Assembly: GCA_946627905.1 (NCBI GenBank)
Contig: CAMOVY010000012.1
Span: 1-14,348, forward strand
DNA: 14,348 bases
Reading direction: 5' to 3'
Origin: an uncultured Clostridia bacterium
GTDB lineage: Bacteria; Bacillota; Clostridia; Christensenellales; Borkfalkiaceae
Under the pieces are notes generated by a model. That model saw only the letters and a program-made list of their open reading frames with translations, ran no database searches and was not told where the DNA came from. Positions within the stretch are counted from its first letter, which is position 1, and the number at the start of each line of letters is the position of its first letter. Below, one piece after another: positions 1-6,432 of this stretch. A program made the translations under genes and the position numbers.

Positions 1-1
1 A

Positions 2-448
2 GACGATTTAATTCAGGAAGGAACTATCGGGCTTTTTAAGGCGATAACTACGTACGACGGGATTTCGCCATTTAAAAATTACGCCTTTACGTGTATCAAA
101 AGCGGCATAATATCCATTGTCAGAAAGTCTACGAGTTATAAAAACAAGGCGCTTTTGTATTACGTGCCTATTGGCGCGGGCGAAGACGACGATAAAAACC
201 CGCTTATAAAGGGTGAAATAATAGACCCCGAAGAAGAATATATCAATTCCGAATCCGCGCGGGAGTTTATGCGGCGGGTAAAAGCCGTTTTAAGTAAATA
301 CGAATACGAAATTTTAACGCTGTATCTCGACGGGTATTCCTATCTCGATATAGCGCGCGAAAAATGCAAAAACGAAAAATCGGTGGATAACGCCGTTCAG
401 AGAATACGCAAAAAGATAGCGGCGCTCTCCGCCGACGGGAGAAAATAA
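2..448 (+). CDS. sigH: Sigma-H-like RNA polymerase sigma factor, 3' part
   Basis: The 5' end lies outside the window; 148 codons are visible, ending in TAA at 446-448. The first visible residues, DDLIQEGTIGLFKAI, match the region 2 core of sigma-70-family factors (DLIQEGxIGLxKAI in SigH/Spo0H). They are followed by a basic region 2 segment (NYAFTCIKSGII). The C-terminal part (LSKYEYEILTLYLDGYSY, then KSVDNAVQRIRKK) matches region 4, the -35-binding helix-turn-helix of SigH (LYLDGxSYxEIA, KSIDNALQRxKRK). A factor of this type directs core RNA polymerase to alternative promoters, in Bacillus and Clostridium for the transition state and early sporulation. The dnaX start codon follows the stop directly, so the two are probably translated from one message. 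Family membership is clear. That it is the true SigH orthologue rather than a paralogue is inferred, since sigH in the Bacillus genome lies elsewhere (near secE-nusG). Confidence 0.85.
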   Translation, partial: DDLIQEGTIGLFKAITTYDGISPFKNYAFTCIKSGIISIVRKSTSYKNKALLYYVPIGAGEDDDKNPLIKGEIIDPEEEYINSESAREFMRRVKAVLSKYEYEILTLYLDGYSYLDIAREKCKNEKSVDNAVQRIRKKIAALSADGRK

Positions 449-1999
449 ATGGCATATCTCGCACTTTACAGAAGATACCGCCCGATTGACTTTAAGGGGA
501 TAATCGGGCAGGAACACGTTGTAAAAACGCTGGTTAACCAGATAGAAACGGGGCGGCTCGGGCATGCGTACCTGTTTACGGGCACGCGCGGCACGGGTAA
601 GACTTCCACCGCAAAGATTTTTGCAAAAGCGATAAACTGCTTGCATCCCGTAAACGGTTCGCCCTGCGGCAAGTGCGAAGCGTGCAAGGCACTTTCCGAC
701 CCGTCTAATATAGACGTGGTGGAAATCGACGCCGCGTCTAATAACGGCGTAAACGAAATCAGGGAACTAAGGGACAACGTGCAGTTTCCGCCCGTATCGG
801 TCAAGTACAAAGTATATATAATCGACGAAGTGCATATGCTTACGGGCGCGGCGTTCAACGCGCTGTTAAAGACGCTTGAAGAACCGCCCAAACACGCGGT
901 GTTTATTCTCGCGACGACAGAAGCGCACAAACTCCCCGCGACAATACTTTCACGGTGTATGCGTTTCGATTTCAGACTTGTTCCTACCGAAAAGATAGCC
1001 GAACTTATTTCGGCAATTTACGACGAACAGGGCAAGAAATACCAAAAAGAAGCGGTGTTTGCCATAGCGCGCGCGGGCGAAGGCAGTATCCGCGACGCGC
1101 TGTCTATTGCCGACACGGCGTTATCTTACGGCGACGGCGAACTGACGTACGAAGACGTGAACGAGATTTTAGGTTCGTCGAACGTTGAACTTATCACGGA
1201 ATTTACCGAAAAGTTGCTTGCGGGCGAAACGGGCGCGGCGCTGTCCGTTATAGAAAGTCTTGCGACTTTGGGTAAGAGTATGGGCGTTTTAACCAAGGAC
1301 ATTACGGGCATAGTGCGCGATTTACTCGTTATCAAAACCTGCAAAACGGCAAACGCCATTTTAGGGCTTCCGGAAACTCGTTTTAAGGCTTTAAGCGATA
1401 TAGCGGGCGGCGTTTCGGAAGCGAGACTTATAAGGATGCTTGAGATTTTTGCGCAAGCCGAAAACGAATTGCGGTACGCGAACTCTCCGCGCATAGTGTT
1501 CGAAACGGCGGCGGTAAAAGCGGCACGCCCCGAAGCCGATTACGATATAGACGCTATTTTATCGCGCGTTAAAGCGCTGGAAGATAAACTGTCGGGCGGC
1601 GTGGTATTCACTAAAGAAGAATTAAAAAAAGAACCCGAAATAGCGGAAGTTAAGCCTGAAAAAACGTCTGCGGAAAGCGTTTCGGCGGAAGACGTAAAAG
1701 GCAAACTGCTGTTTAATCTGCGTGCTAACGGCAGCGAAATGCTGTGGAACGCCATGCAGAAAATCGGCGTAAGCAAGACGGGCGGCGACATAACGCTTAT
1801 TCCGACGTCAATGGAAGACTACACGCTGCTTAATATAGACGCCAACAGGGAAAAGATAGAAAACGCGCTTTCGGAATTTTCTTATTCTTCGCTTTCGGTC
1901 AAAGAACCGACGACCGAAAAGAAACTGTCGGAAATCGACGATGCGACAGAGCGGCTTAAAAAGATATTCGGCGAAGACATAGTGATAGTAAAGCATTAA
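449..1999 (+). CDS. dnaX: DNA polymerase III subunit gamma/tau
   Basis: This is the clamp-loader ATPase that loads the beta clamp and links the polymerases at the fork. The 516 residues begin with the family signature MAYLALYRRYRP. The AAA+ core carries Walker A GTRGTGKT (45-52), a four-cysteine zinc site (C64, C73, C76, C79), Walker B IIDEVH (124-129) and the SRC sensor motif (168-170). Domain III follows to about residue 365. The C-terminal region (about 400-516) is charged and poorly conserved, as usual for tau. The ATG abuts the upstream stop and has GGGAG seven bases before it. Next downstream are ybaB and recR, the classic bacterial neighbourhood. An in-phase A7 run at codons 393-394 could generate a short gamma-like form and is listed separately. 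Identification is near certain. Confidence 0.97.
   Translation: MAYLALYRRYRPIDFKGIIGQEHVVKTLVNQIETGRLGHAYLFTGTRGTGKTSTAKIFAKAINCLHPVNGSPCGKCEACKALSDPSNIDVVEIDAASNNGVNEIRELRDNVQFPPVSVKYKVYIIDEVHMLTGAAFNALLKTLEEPPKHAVFILATTEAHKLPATILSRCMRFDFRLVPTEKIAELISAIYDEQGKKYQKEAVFAIARAGEGSIRDALSIADTALSYGDGELTYEDVNEILGSSNVELITEFTEKLLAGETGAALSVIESLATLGKSMGVLTKDITGIVRDLLVIKTCKTANAILGLPETRFKALSDIAGGVSEARLIRMLEIFAQAENELRYANSPRIVFETAAVKAARPEADYDIDAILSRVKALEDKLSGGVVFTKEELKKEPEIAEVKPEKTSAESVSAEDVKGKLLFNLRANGSEMLWNAMQKIGVSKTGGDITLIPTSMEDYTLLNIDANREKIENALSEFSYSSLSVKEPTTEKKLSEIDDATERLKKIFGEDIVIVKH
1624..1630 (+). other. Candidate -1 slippery heptamer in dnaX
   Basis: The bases are A AAA AAA, with the reading frame placing both AAA triplets as lysine codons (393 and 394), which is the X XXY YYZ arrangement. 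A -1 slip would add seven codons and stop at TAA 1651-1653, giving a product of about 401 residues. That truncates after the AAA+ and collar region, near where E. coli gamma (431 residues) ends. No convincing upstream Shine-Dalgarno-like stimulator or strong downstream hairpin was seen. A similarly phased A7 run also occurs in the mreB-like gene, so chance is possible. Confidence 0.4.
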
Positions 2000-2061
2000 G
2001 GTATTAAACGCGGAATTACGCGGTAAAATTACGATATAAACAATAAAAGGCAGGAAAGAAT

Positions 2062-2397
2062 ATGAGCGGATTTAGGGGCGGTTTCGGCGGCTTTGGCGGC
2101 GGAAACCAGATGCAGAACCTTATGAAACAGGCGCAGAAGATGCAGGAAGAAATGCAGAAAGCGCAAGCGGAACTCGAAGAGACGGAAGTTTCGGGCGTTT
2201 CGGGCGGCGGGCTGGTTAAAATCACGATGACGGCTAAAAAAGTCGTTCGCGCGGTGGAAATAAATCCCGACGCGGTGGATACCGAAGACATAACGATGCT
2301 TGAAGACCTTATCGTAGCGGCACTAAACGACGGCTACGCTAAAGCGGACGCCGTGTCGGAAGAAAAACTCGGGCGTTTCGGCGGGCTGGGCTTATAA
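2062..2397 (+). CDS. ybaB: YbaB/EbfC family nucleoid-associated protein
   Basis: This is a small DNA-binding protein, dimeric in known members, of the YbaB/EbfC family, almost always encoded between dnaX and recR. Of the 111 residues, 1-15 are Gly/Phe-rich. An amphipathic helix (NLMKQAQKMQEEMQKAQ, about 18-34) follows, then the conserved GGGLVKITMTAKK strand region (about 48-60) and the DPDAVD/DIxMLEDLI-type segment (about 68-85). AGGAAAG lies just before the ATG, and tandem stops TAA and TAG end the gene. Position and sequence agree, so identity is firm. The precise cellular role of the family is not settled; nucleoid organisation or assistance to RecR-dependent repair is proposed. Confidence 0.95.
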   Translation: MSGFRGGFGGFGGGNQMQNLMKQAQKMQEEMQKAQAELEETEVSGVSGGGLVKITMTAKKVVRAVEINPDAVDTEDITMLEDLIVAALNDGYAKADAVSEEKLGRFGGLGL

Positions 2398-2412
2398 TAG
2401 CGGCTAAAGAAA

Positions 2413-3006
2413 ATGAAAGTGTTTATAGAGCCGATAGGCAGGCTTATCAACGAATTCAGTAAACTTCCGGGGGTAGGAGCAAAAACGGCGCAACGCTTCG
2501 CTTACCGCGTTATAAATATGCCGGAAGCGGAAGCGAAGAGTTTTGCGGAAGCAATTATTTCGGCAAAGAAAAACGTGCACTATTGCAAAATCTGCGGCAA
2601 TTTTTCCGAAGGCGACATCTGCGACGTGTGCAGACACCGTTCGGCGGAGACCATTTGCGTGGTTAAAGAACCGAAAGACGTTATAGCCATTGAAAAACTG
2701 AACGAGTATAATGGCGTATACCACGTGTTGCACGGCACTATTTCGCCGCTTGACGGCATAGGACCTGACGACATAAATATTAAAGGGCTACTCGCCCGCA
2801 TAGCGGAAGGCGGCGTTAAAGAAGTGATAATGGCGACAAATCCCGACGTTGAAGGCGAGGCGACGGCTATGTATATCACTAACCTTATAAAGCCGCTTGG
2901 CATAAAAGTGTCGCGGTTGGCGCACGGACTGCCCATAGGCACGGATTTAGAGTACGCGGACGAAGTATCTTTGGCGCGCGCGTTTCTTGACAGGAAAACG
3001 CTGTAA
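2413..3006 (+). CDS. recR: Recombination mediator protein RecR
   Basis: RecR works with RecO/RecF to load RecA onto gapped or SSB-coated single-stranded DNA. The 197 residues are full family length. An N-terminal helix-hairpin-helix contains LPGVGAKTAQR (18-28). The zinc finger has C58, C61, C70 and C73. The Toprim domain covers about 79-170 with the conserved glutamate of VVKE and TNPDVEGEATAMY (142-154). The C-terminal segment GLPIGTDLEYADEVSLARA (172-190) matches the RecR signature. Only 15 bases separate it from ybaB, and the Shine-Dalgarno is weak (AAAGAAA), which suggests translation fed by the upstream gene. Confidence 0.97.
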   Translation: MKVFIEPIGRLINEFSKLPGVGAKTAQRFAYRVINMPEAEAKSFAEAIISAKKNVHYCKICGNFSEGDICDVCRHRSAETICVVKEPKDVIAIEKLNEYNGVYHVLHGTISPLDGIGPDDINIKGLLARIAEGGVKEVIMATNPDVEGEATAMYITNLIKPLGIKVSRLAHGLPIGTDLEYADEVSLARAFLDRKTL

Positions 3007-3041
3007 AGCGTAAAACCGAACGGATATAAAAAGGGGATAAA

Positions 3042-4001
3042 ATGAAAGTTTCTGTTTTAGGTTGCGGAAGATGGGGTTCTTTTATAGGCTGGTATCTTGC
3101 GGGGCATAATCACGAGGTCTGCCAGTGGGGAAGAAAGGGCGGCAAATCTTTCGAACAACTTAAAAGCGGCAAAAACGAGTACGTGGAACTTGACCCGCGG
3201 ATAAATCTTACGAACGATTTAAAAGCGGCGCTTGATTTCGGCGAGATTATCGTTATATCGATAAGCGCGCAGTCTTTGCGTTCGTTTATGGCGGAAGTAG
3301 TAAAAACCGCAGACGTAAAGGACAAAATTTTCGTACTTTGTATGAAAGGGATAGAAGTGGAAACGGGCAAGCGCCTTTCGGAAGTGTTAAAGGACAGCGG
3401 CATAGACGGCGATAAAATAGCCGTGTGGGTAGGACCGGGGCATATACAGGCTTTCACGCAAGGCAATCCCAACTGCATGGTAATTGATTCCGAAAATCCC
3501 GAACTCGTAAAAACCCTTTGCGACGCGTTCCGCAGCGAACTTATACGGTTTTATTACGGGGACGATATAATAGGCAGCGAAATAGGCGCGGCGGCTAAAA
3601 ACGTTATGGGAATTGCCGCGGGTATGCTCGACGGCGGAAATTTGGGTACGCTTAAAGGTCCGCTTATGTCGCGCGGGGCAAGGGAAGTCGCAAGACTTAT
3701 AAAGGCTATGGGCGGCAACGAACTTTCCGCGTACGGGCTTTGCCACTTGGGCGATTACGAAACCACGCTGTTTTCGGAGTATTCCAACAACCGCATGTTC
3801 GGCGAAAAGTTTATAAAAAAACAGCCGTTTATTAAACTTGCGGAAGGCGCGGCGACGGCTAAAGCAATGAAGATGCTTGGCGAAAAATACGGCGTGGATT
3901 TGCCGATAACGAACGCCGTGTATTCTATTTTATACGAAAATAAAAATCCTGCGGAAGAATTTCAAAAAGTATTCTCCCGCAGTACCAGAAAGGAATTTTG
4001 A
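3042..4001 (+). CDS. gpsA: NAD(P)-dependent glycerol-3-phosphate dehydrogenase
   Basis: The enzyme reduces dihydroxyacetone phosphate to sn-glycerol 3-phosphate, the backbone precursor for phospholipids, in the cytoplasm. The 319 residues are near family length. The N-terminal Rossmann fold shows GCGRWG (7-12). The catalytic lysine is expected at K186 in GSEIGAAAKNVMGIAAGMLDG-like sequence (178-198), matching the family LKNVIAIAAG motif. The GLGDL-type motif appears as GLCHLGDYETTLF (232-244). Some family motifs differ: GPGHIQ (131-136) stands where GPSxAxE is usual, and NNRMFG (249-254) where SRNxxxG is usual. A strong AAGGGG Shine-Dalgarno precedes the ATG. It is the last gene of the block and is followed by a terminator. 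Confidence 0.9.
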   Translation: MKVSVLGCGRWGSFIGWYLAGHNHEVCQWGRKGGKSFEQLKSGKNEYVELDPRINLTNDLKAALDFGEIIVISISAQSLRSFMAEVVKTADVKDKIFVLCMKGIEVETGKRLSEVLKDSGIDGDKIAVWVGPGHIQAFTQGNPNCMVIDSENPELVKTLCDAFRSELIRFYYGDDIIGSEIGAAAKNVMGIAAGMLDGGNLGTLKGPLMSRGAREVARLIKAMGGNELSAYGLCHLGDYETTLFSEYSNNRMFGEKFIKKQPFIKLAEGAATAKAMKMLGEKYGVDLPITNAVYSILYENKNPAEEFQKVFSRSTRKEF

Positions 4002-4015
4002 TTTTTCGGCAATTA

Positions 4016-4942
4016 TTACTGATATTTACTTGCCACCGCTAACGCGGTGGCTTTTATTTTGTCTTTTAGCGTGTTCGGCGATAATACTTTTATTCCGCTA
4101 GAATAACTCATTATCTTACTTATAAGCCCGTCGTCAAAGGGCAAAGAAACGTCGGCAAAAAACTTTCCGCCGTCTTGCTTTACGTTTTCTATTCCCAGCC
4201 ACTCTTCCACGTCTGACAGCACGCTTTTATCTATTTCCATTATAACCCTTTCAGCCTGAACGTTATTGTGCCAGAAATCAAGCGGCAAGTCCTGCTTATT
4301 TAAATCCCGCCGTACGAAAGTTTTATCGCGGATAACGGCGGTTTCTATCCTTCCCGTTTTAAAAAATCTGAATTCGTTTCTCAAACGGCAGTAGGCGTAA
4401 ACGTACCATATGCCTTGTTTAAAGACTATGACGTGCGGTTCTATAACCCTTTCCGACACCGTGCCGTTCCTGTCGTGATAGCGAATAAAAAGTTCTTTGG
4501 TTTCGCTTAAACTTTTTTCTATTACCTGAAGTTTGGCTTTGTAGCCCACCGTATCGCCCCACGGTCCGCCGTCTATTATAAGATTGCCGCTCTTTACGTC
4601 AAATCCGCCGTATTCGGGCTTTGCCGTCGCTTTCAGTTTGTTTATAGCGTTTGACAACACCTTATCGGGCACGCTCTGTTCGATTGCCGTCAGCGAATTT
4701 ATTACCTGTTCGAACTCTTTTACCGTCATAAAGGTAGAAGACATCCTGTACGTGTCTACAAGCCGTATTCCGCCGTTTTTGCCGCGCACCGTGTATATGG
4801 GAACGCCCGCGCCGTCAAGGCAATTTACGTACCTGAAGATGGTTCTTACGCACACGCCGTATTTGCGGGCAAGGTCGCTCGCCTTAACGTTGCGGCTCGC
4901 TAAAAGGTCGAATAAAATGTCTATCATAATTTCAAATTTCAT
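4016..4942 (-). CDS. HTH/WYL-domain transcriptional regulator (YafY type)
   Basis: The 308-residue protein has an N-terminal winged helix-turn-helix (about 1-62, with SDLARKYGVCVRTIFRYVN at 22-40) of the HTH_11/DeoR-like class. A linker with a conserved helix (about 72-105) follows, then a WYL domain (about 135-230) containing GIWYVYAYCRLRNEFRFFK (177-195), in which WYV replaces the eponymous WYL. The C-terminal extension (about 230-305) is of the WCX type. WYL domains are ligand sensors; the ligand here is unknown. The ATG at 4942 has GGAGCGG (4957-4951) eight bases upstream, favouring this start over the internal Met at codon 6. It is divergent from a small ORF, its likely target along with itself. 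Its last codons contain the terminator of the convergent gpsA message. Confidence 0.9.
   Translation of the reverse strand: MKFEIMIDILFDLLASRNVKASDLARKYGVCVRTIFRYVNCLDGAGVPIYTVRGKNGGIRLVDTYRMSSTFMTVKEFEQVINSLTAIEQSVPDKVLSNAINKLKATAKPEYGGFDVKSGNLIIDGGPWGDTVGYKAKLQVIEKSLSETKELFIRYHDRNGTVSERVIEPHVIVFKQGIWYVYAYCRLRNEFRFFKTGRIETAVIRDKTFVRRDLNKQDLPLDFWHNNVQAERVIMEIDKSVLSDVEEWLGIENVKQDGGKFFADVSLPFDDGLISKIMSYSSGIKVLSPNTLKDKIKATALAVASKYQ
4032..4060 (+). terminator. Intrinsic terminator of the dnaX-gpsA block, inside the WYL gene
   Basis: GCCACCGC (4032-4039) pairs perfectly with GCGGTGGC (4044-4051) around a TAAC loop, followed directly by TTTTATTTT. The T-tract is on the plus strand only, so it acts on the message coming from gpsA. 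The hairpin lies in codons near the C-terminus of the convergent regulator. Confidence 0.85.
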
Positions 4943-4965
4943 AATAATTTCCGCTCCTATTACAT

Positions 4966-4995
4966 ATTGTAAAATATAGCGCGTTTTTCTGTCAA
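4966..4995 (-). promoter_or_regulatory. Promoter of the WYL regulator gene
   Basis: Read on the minus strand, a consensus TTGACA (4995-4990) is followed after 18 bases by TACAAT (4971-4966). Transcription would start near 4959, giving a leader of under 20 bases that begins at the GGAGCGG ribosome site. Confidence 0.65.
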
Positions 4996-5024
4996 TCGAT
5001 TTGAAAAACTTTTTATATCAGGAC

Positions 5025-5054
5025 AGACATTTGTCATATAACCGATTATATAAT
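5025..5054 (+). promoter_or_regulatory. Promoter of the small ORF with overlapping palindrome
   Basis: TATAAT (5049-5054) is a perfect -10 box, and CAGACA (5025-5030) is a 4/6 match to a -35 box at 18 bases. The inverted repeat GACATTTGTC (5026-5035) covers the -35 region, and TATAT/ATATA flanks extend it imperfectly. A palindrome in this position between a WYL regulator and a divergent gene is a reasonable operator candidate; binding is inferred. Confidence 0.5.
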
Positions 5055-5080
5055 ATAGGCGTAAATAAGGAGCGAGATAT

Positions 5081-5284
5081 ATGTTTGAAAAAATTTTCGG
5101 TAGTTTATTCGTAAAAACGGCAAAGAAAAGCAATATCACGGTAATAAGCGCGAAGCGTGAAATAAAAGCGATAAAAAGCGTAAATATAAATAAGCCCGAA
5201 AGGGTTAAAAATCAAGCGTTTTGGGATAACAGGGGTAAGGCGTACGGCGCGCTGTTCACTTCTTTAAACGGCAGAATTTTTTAA
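5081..5284 (+). CDS. Small basic protein of unknown function
   Basis: The ORF encodes 67 residues rich in lysine and arginine, with N-terminal MFEKIFGSLFVKTAKK and a C-terminal AFWDNRGKAYGALFTS. I do not recognise the family, and there is no signal peptide, membrane helix or cysteine. The case for a real gene is the perfect AAGGAG (5067-5072) eight bases before the ATG, a -10 box TATAAT at suitable distance upstream, and a position filling the gap between two opposed genes exactly. It is divergent from the WYL regulator, which may control it. Its stop TAA (5282-5284) overlaps the murG stop on the other strand in the palindrome TTAA. A chance ORF is still possible. Confidence 0.6.
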   Translation: MFEKIFGSLFVKTAKKSNITVISAKREIKAIKSVNINKPERVKNQAFWDNRGKAYGALFTSLNGRIF

Positions 5285-6330
5285 CGCTTATATGTGCCGA
5301 GAATTTGCGCAATTTTATAAGCGGCGTTTTCTATCGGGTGCGCGTTAAAAGCGTCGGCAAACTTCTGTCTTTTTTCGTAAAGCGCGCGCACGTTATCCGA
5401 AAGCGTTTCGGGGGTCAGGTTTTCCTGATATAGTACCCGCGCAAGACCGAGATTTTTAAAGTATTCTGCGTTAAGTATCTGGTCGCCGCGAGAAACGGTT
5501 TTAGGCAGCGGTATAAGCAGCATAGGGAGTTTTAAACTTGCCATTTCAAATACGGTATTTGCGCCCGCGCGGGAAACGCATAAATCGGCGCAGGCAAACG
5601 CCCGTTCCATTTTATCGGTAAATTCTATTTCAACGTATCCCGCTTTTTTTATGCCGCTTAAATTGCCTTTGCCGCAGACGTGCAGAATATCGAAGTCGGG
5701 CAAAAGGTTGTTAAGCGCGTTTTTGGCGGCAGAATTGATTGCCGCAGAACCTAAACTTCCGCCCGTAATTAAAATGACGGGCTTTTTACCCGATAAACCG
5801 AAAAATTTAAGACTTTCGGCTTTATCGACAGAATATAGTGAATTTTTAAGCGGCGCGCCGATATGCACGCCGTTTTTAAGCGATTTTGCTGCGCTTGGAA
5901 AAGAAGTCAATACCTTATCGCAGTATTTTGCGGAAATTCTGTTTGCAAGTCCCATGGAATAATCGCTTTCGTGCGCGATAACGGGAATTTTCCGTCTTTT
6001 AGCCGCTATAACTACGGGCAGGCTTACGTAGCCGCCCTTACTGAAAATCACGTCGGGTTTTAATTTATCTAAAATCTTACCCGCCTGTTTTACGCCTTTA
6101 TACAAAATAAATGGGATAGTAAAATTTTTAAGCGTAAATTTACGTATAAGTTTGGTGCACGGTACGGAATAATACCTTAAGCCCGCCTTTACAACTATTT
6201 CTTTTTCCATACCGTTTTGGCTTCCGATATAGTAAATATTGTCGAAGTCTTTTTTAAAATAGGGTAAAAGCGCAAGGTGGGGCATAACGTGCCCCGCAGT
6301 ACCGCCGCCCGTTAAAACTATAGTCGCCAT
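5281..6330 (-). CDS. murG: MurG, lipid II-forming GlcNAc transferase
   Basis: MurG is the membrane-associated GT28 glycosyltransferase that adds GlcNAc from UDP-GlcNAc to lipid I, giving lipid II for peptidoglycan. The 349 residues show the N-terminal glycine loop TGGGTAGHVMP (7-17), the second loop FSKGGYVSLPV (96-106), HESDYSMGLANR (120-131), GGSLGS (190-195), and the UDP-GlcNAc-binding segment SRAGANTVFE (253-262) with DQ at 283-284. The H-E-S-D form of the third motif and GGSLGS in place of GGSQGA are variants rather than losses. Here murG is not next to other division/cell wall (dcw) genes. No clear Shine-Dalgarno precedes the ATG and no convincing terminator follows the stop. Confidence 0.93.
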   Translation of the reverse strand: MATIVLTGGGTAGHVMPHLALLPYFKKDFDNIYYIGSQNGMEKEIVVKAGLRYYSVPCTKLIRKFTLKNFTIPFILYKGVKQAGKILDKLKPDVIFSKGGYVSLPVVIAAKRRKIPVIAHESDYSMGLANRISAKYCDKVLTSFPSAAKSLKNGVHIGAPLKNSLYSVDKAESLKFFGLSGKKPVILITGGSLGSAAINSAAKNALNNLLPDFDILHVCGKGNLSGIKKAGYVEIEFTDKMERAFACADLCVSRAGANTVFEMASLKLPMLLIPLPKTVSRGDQILNAEYFKNLGLARVLYQENLTPETLSDNVRALYEKRQKFADAFNAHPIENAAYKIAQILGTYKR

Positions 6331-6384
6331 ACTTTATAGTGTATGCAAGTAGCAATAAATAATCTACACGGGAAAATTTGCAAA

Positions 6385-6416
6385 CAAAAAAACGGCTTGA
6401 TAGCCGTTTTTTTTGT
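6385..6416 (-). terminator. Bidirectional intrinsic terminator downstream of the large envelope gene
   Basis: ACGGCT (6392-6397) and AGCCGT (6402-6407) form a stem with a TGAT loop, flanked by seven A on the left and eight T on the right, with further pairing of the outer arms. U-tracts therefore occur on both strands. On the minus strand it ends the 6433-9570 message before murG. Confidence 0.85.
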
Positions 6417-6432
6417 TTGTAAACGATTTTAA

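Noticed and set aside
466..930. 154-codon minus-strand ORF inside dnaX
   Set aside because: It is antisense to the conserved AAA+ core; a shadow of the coding frame.
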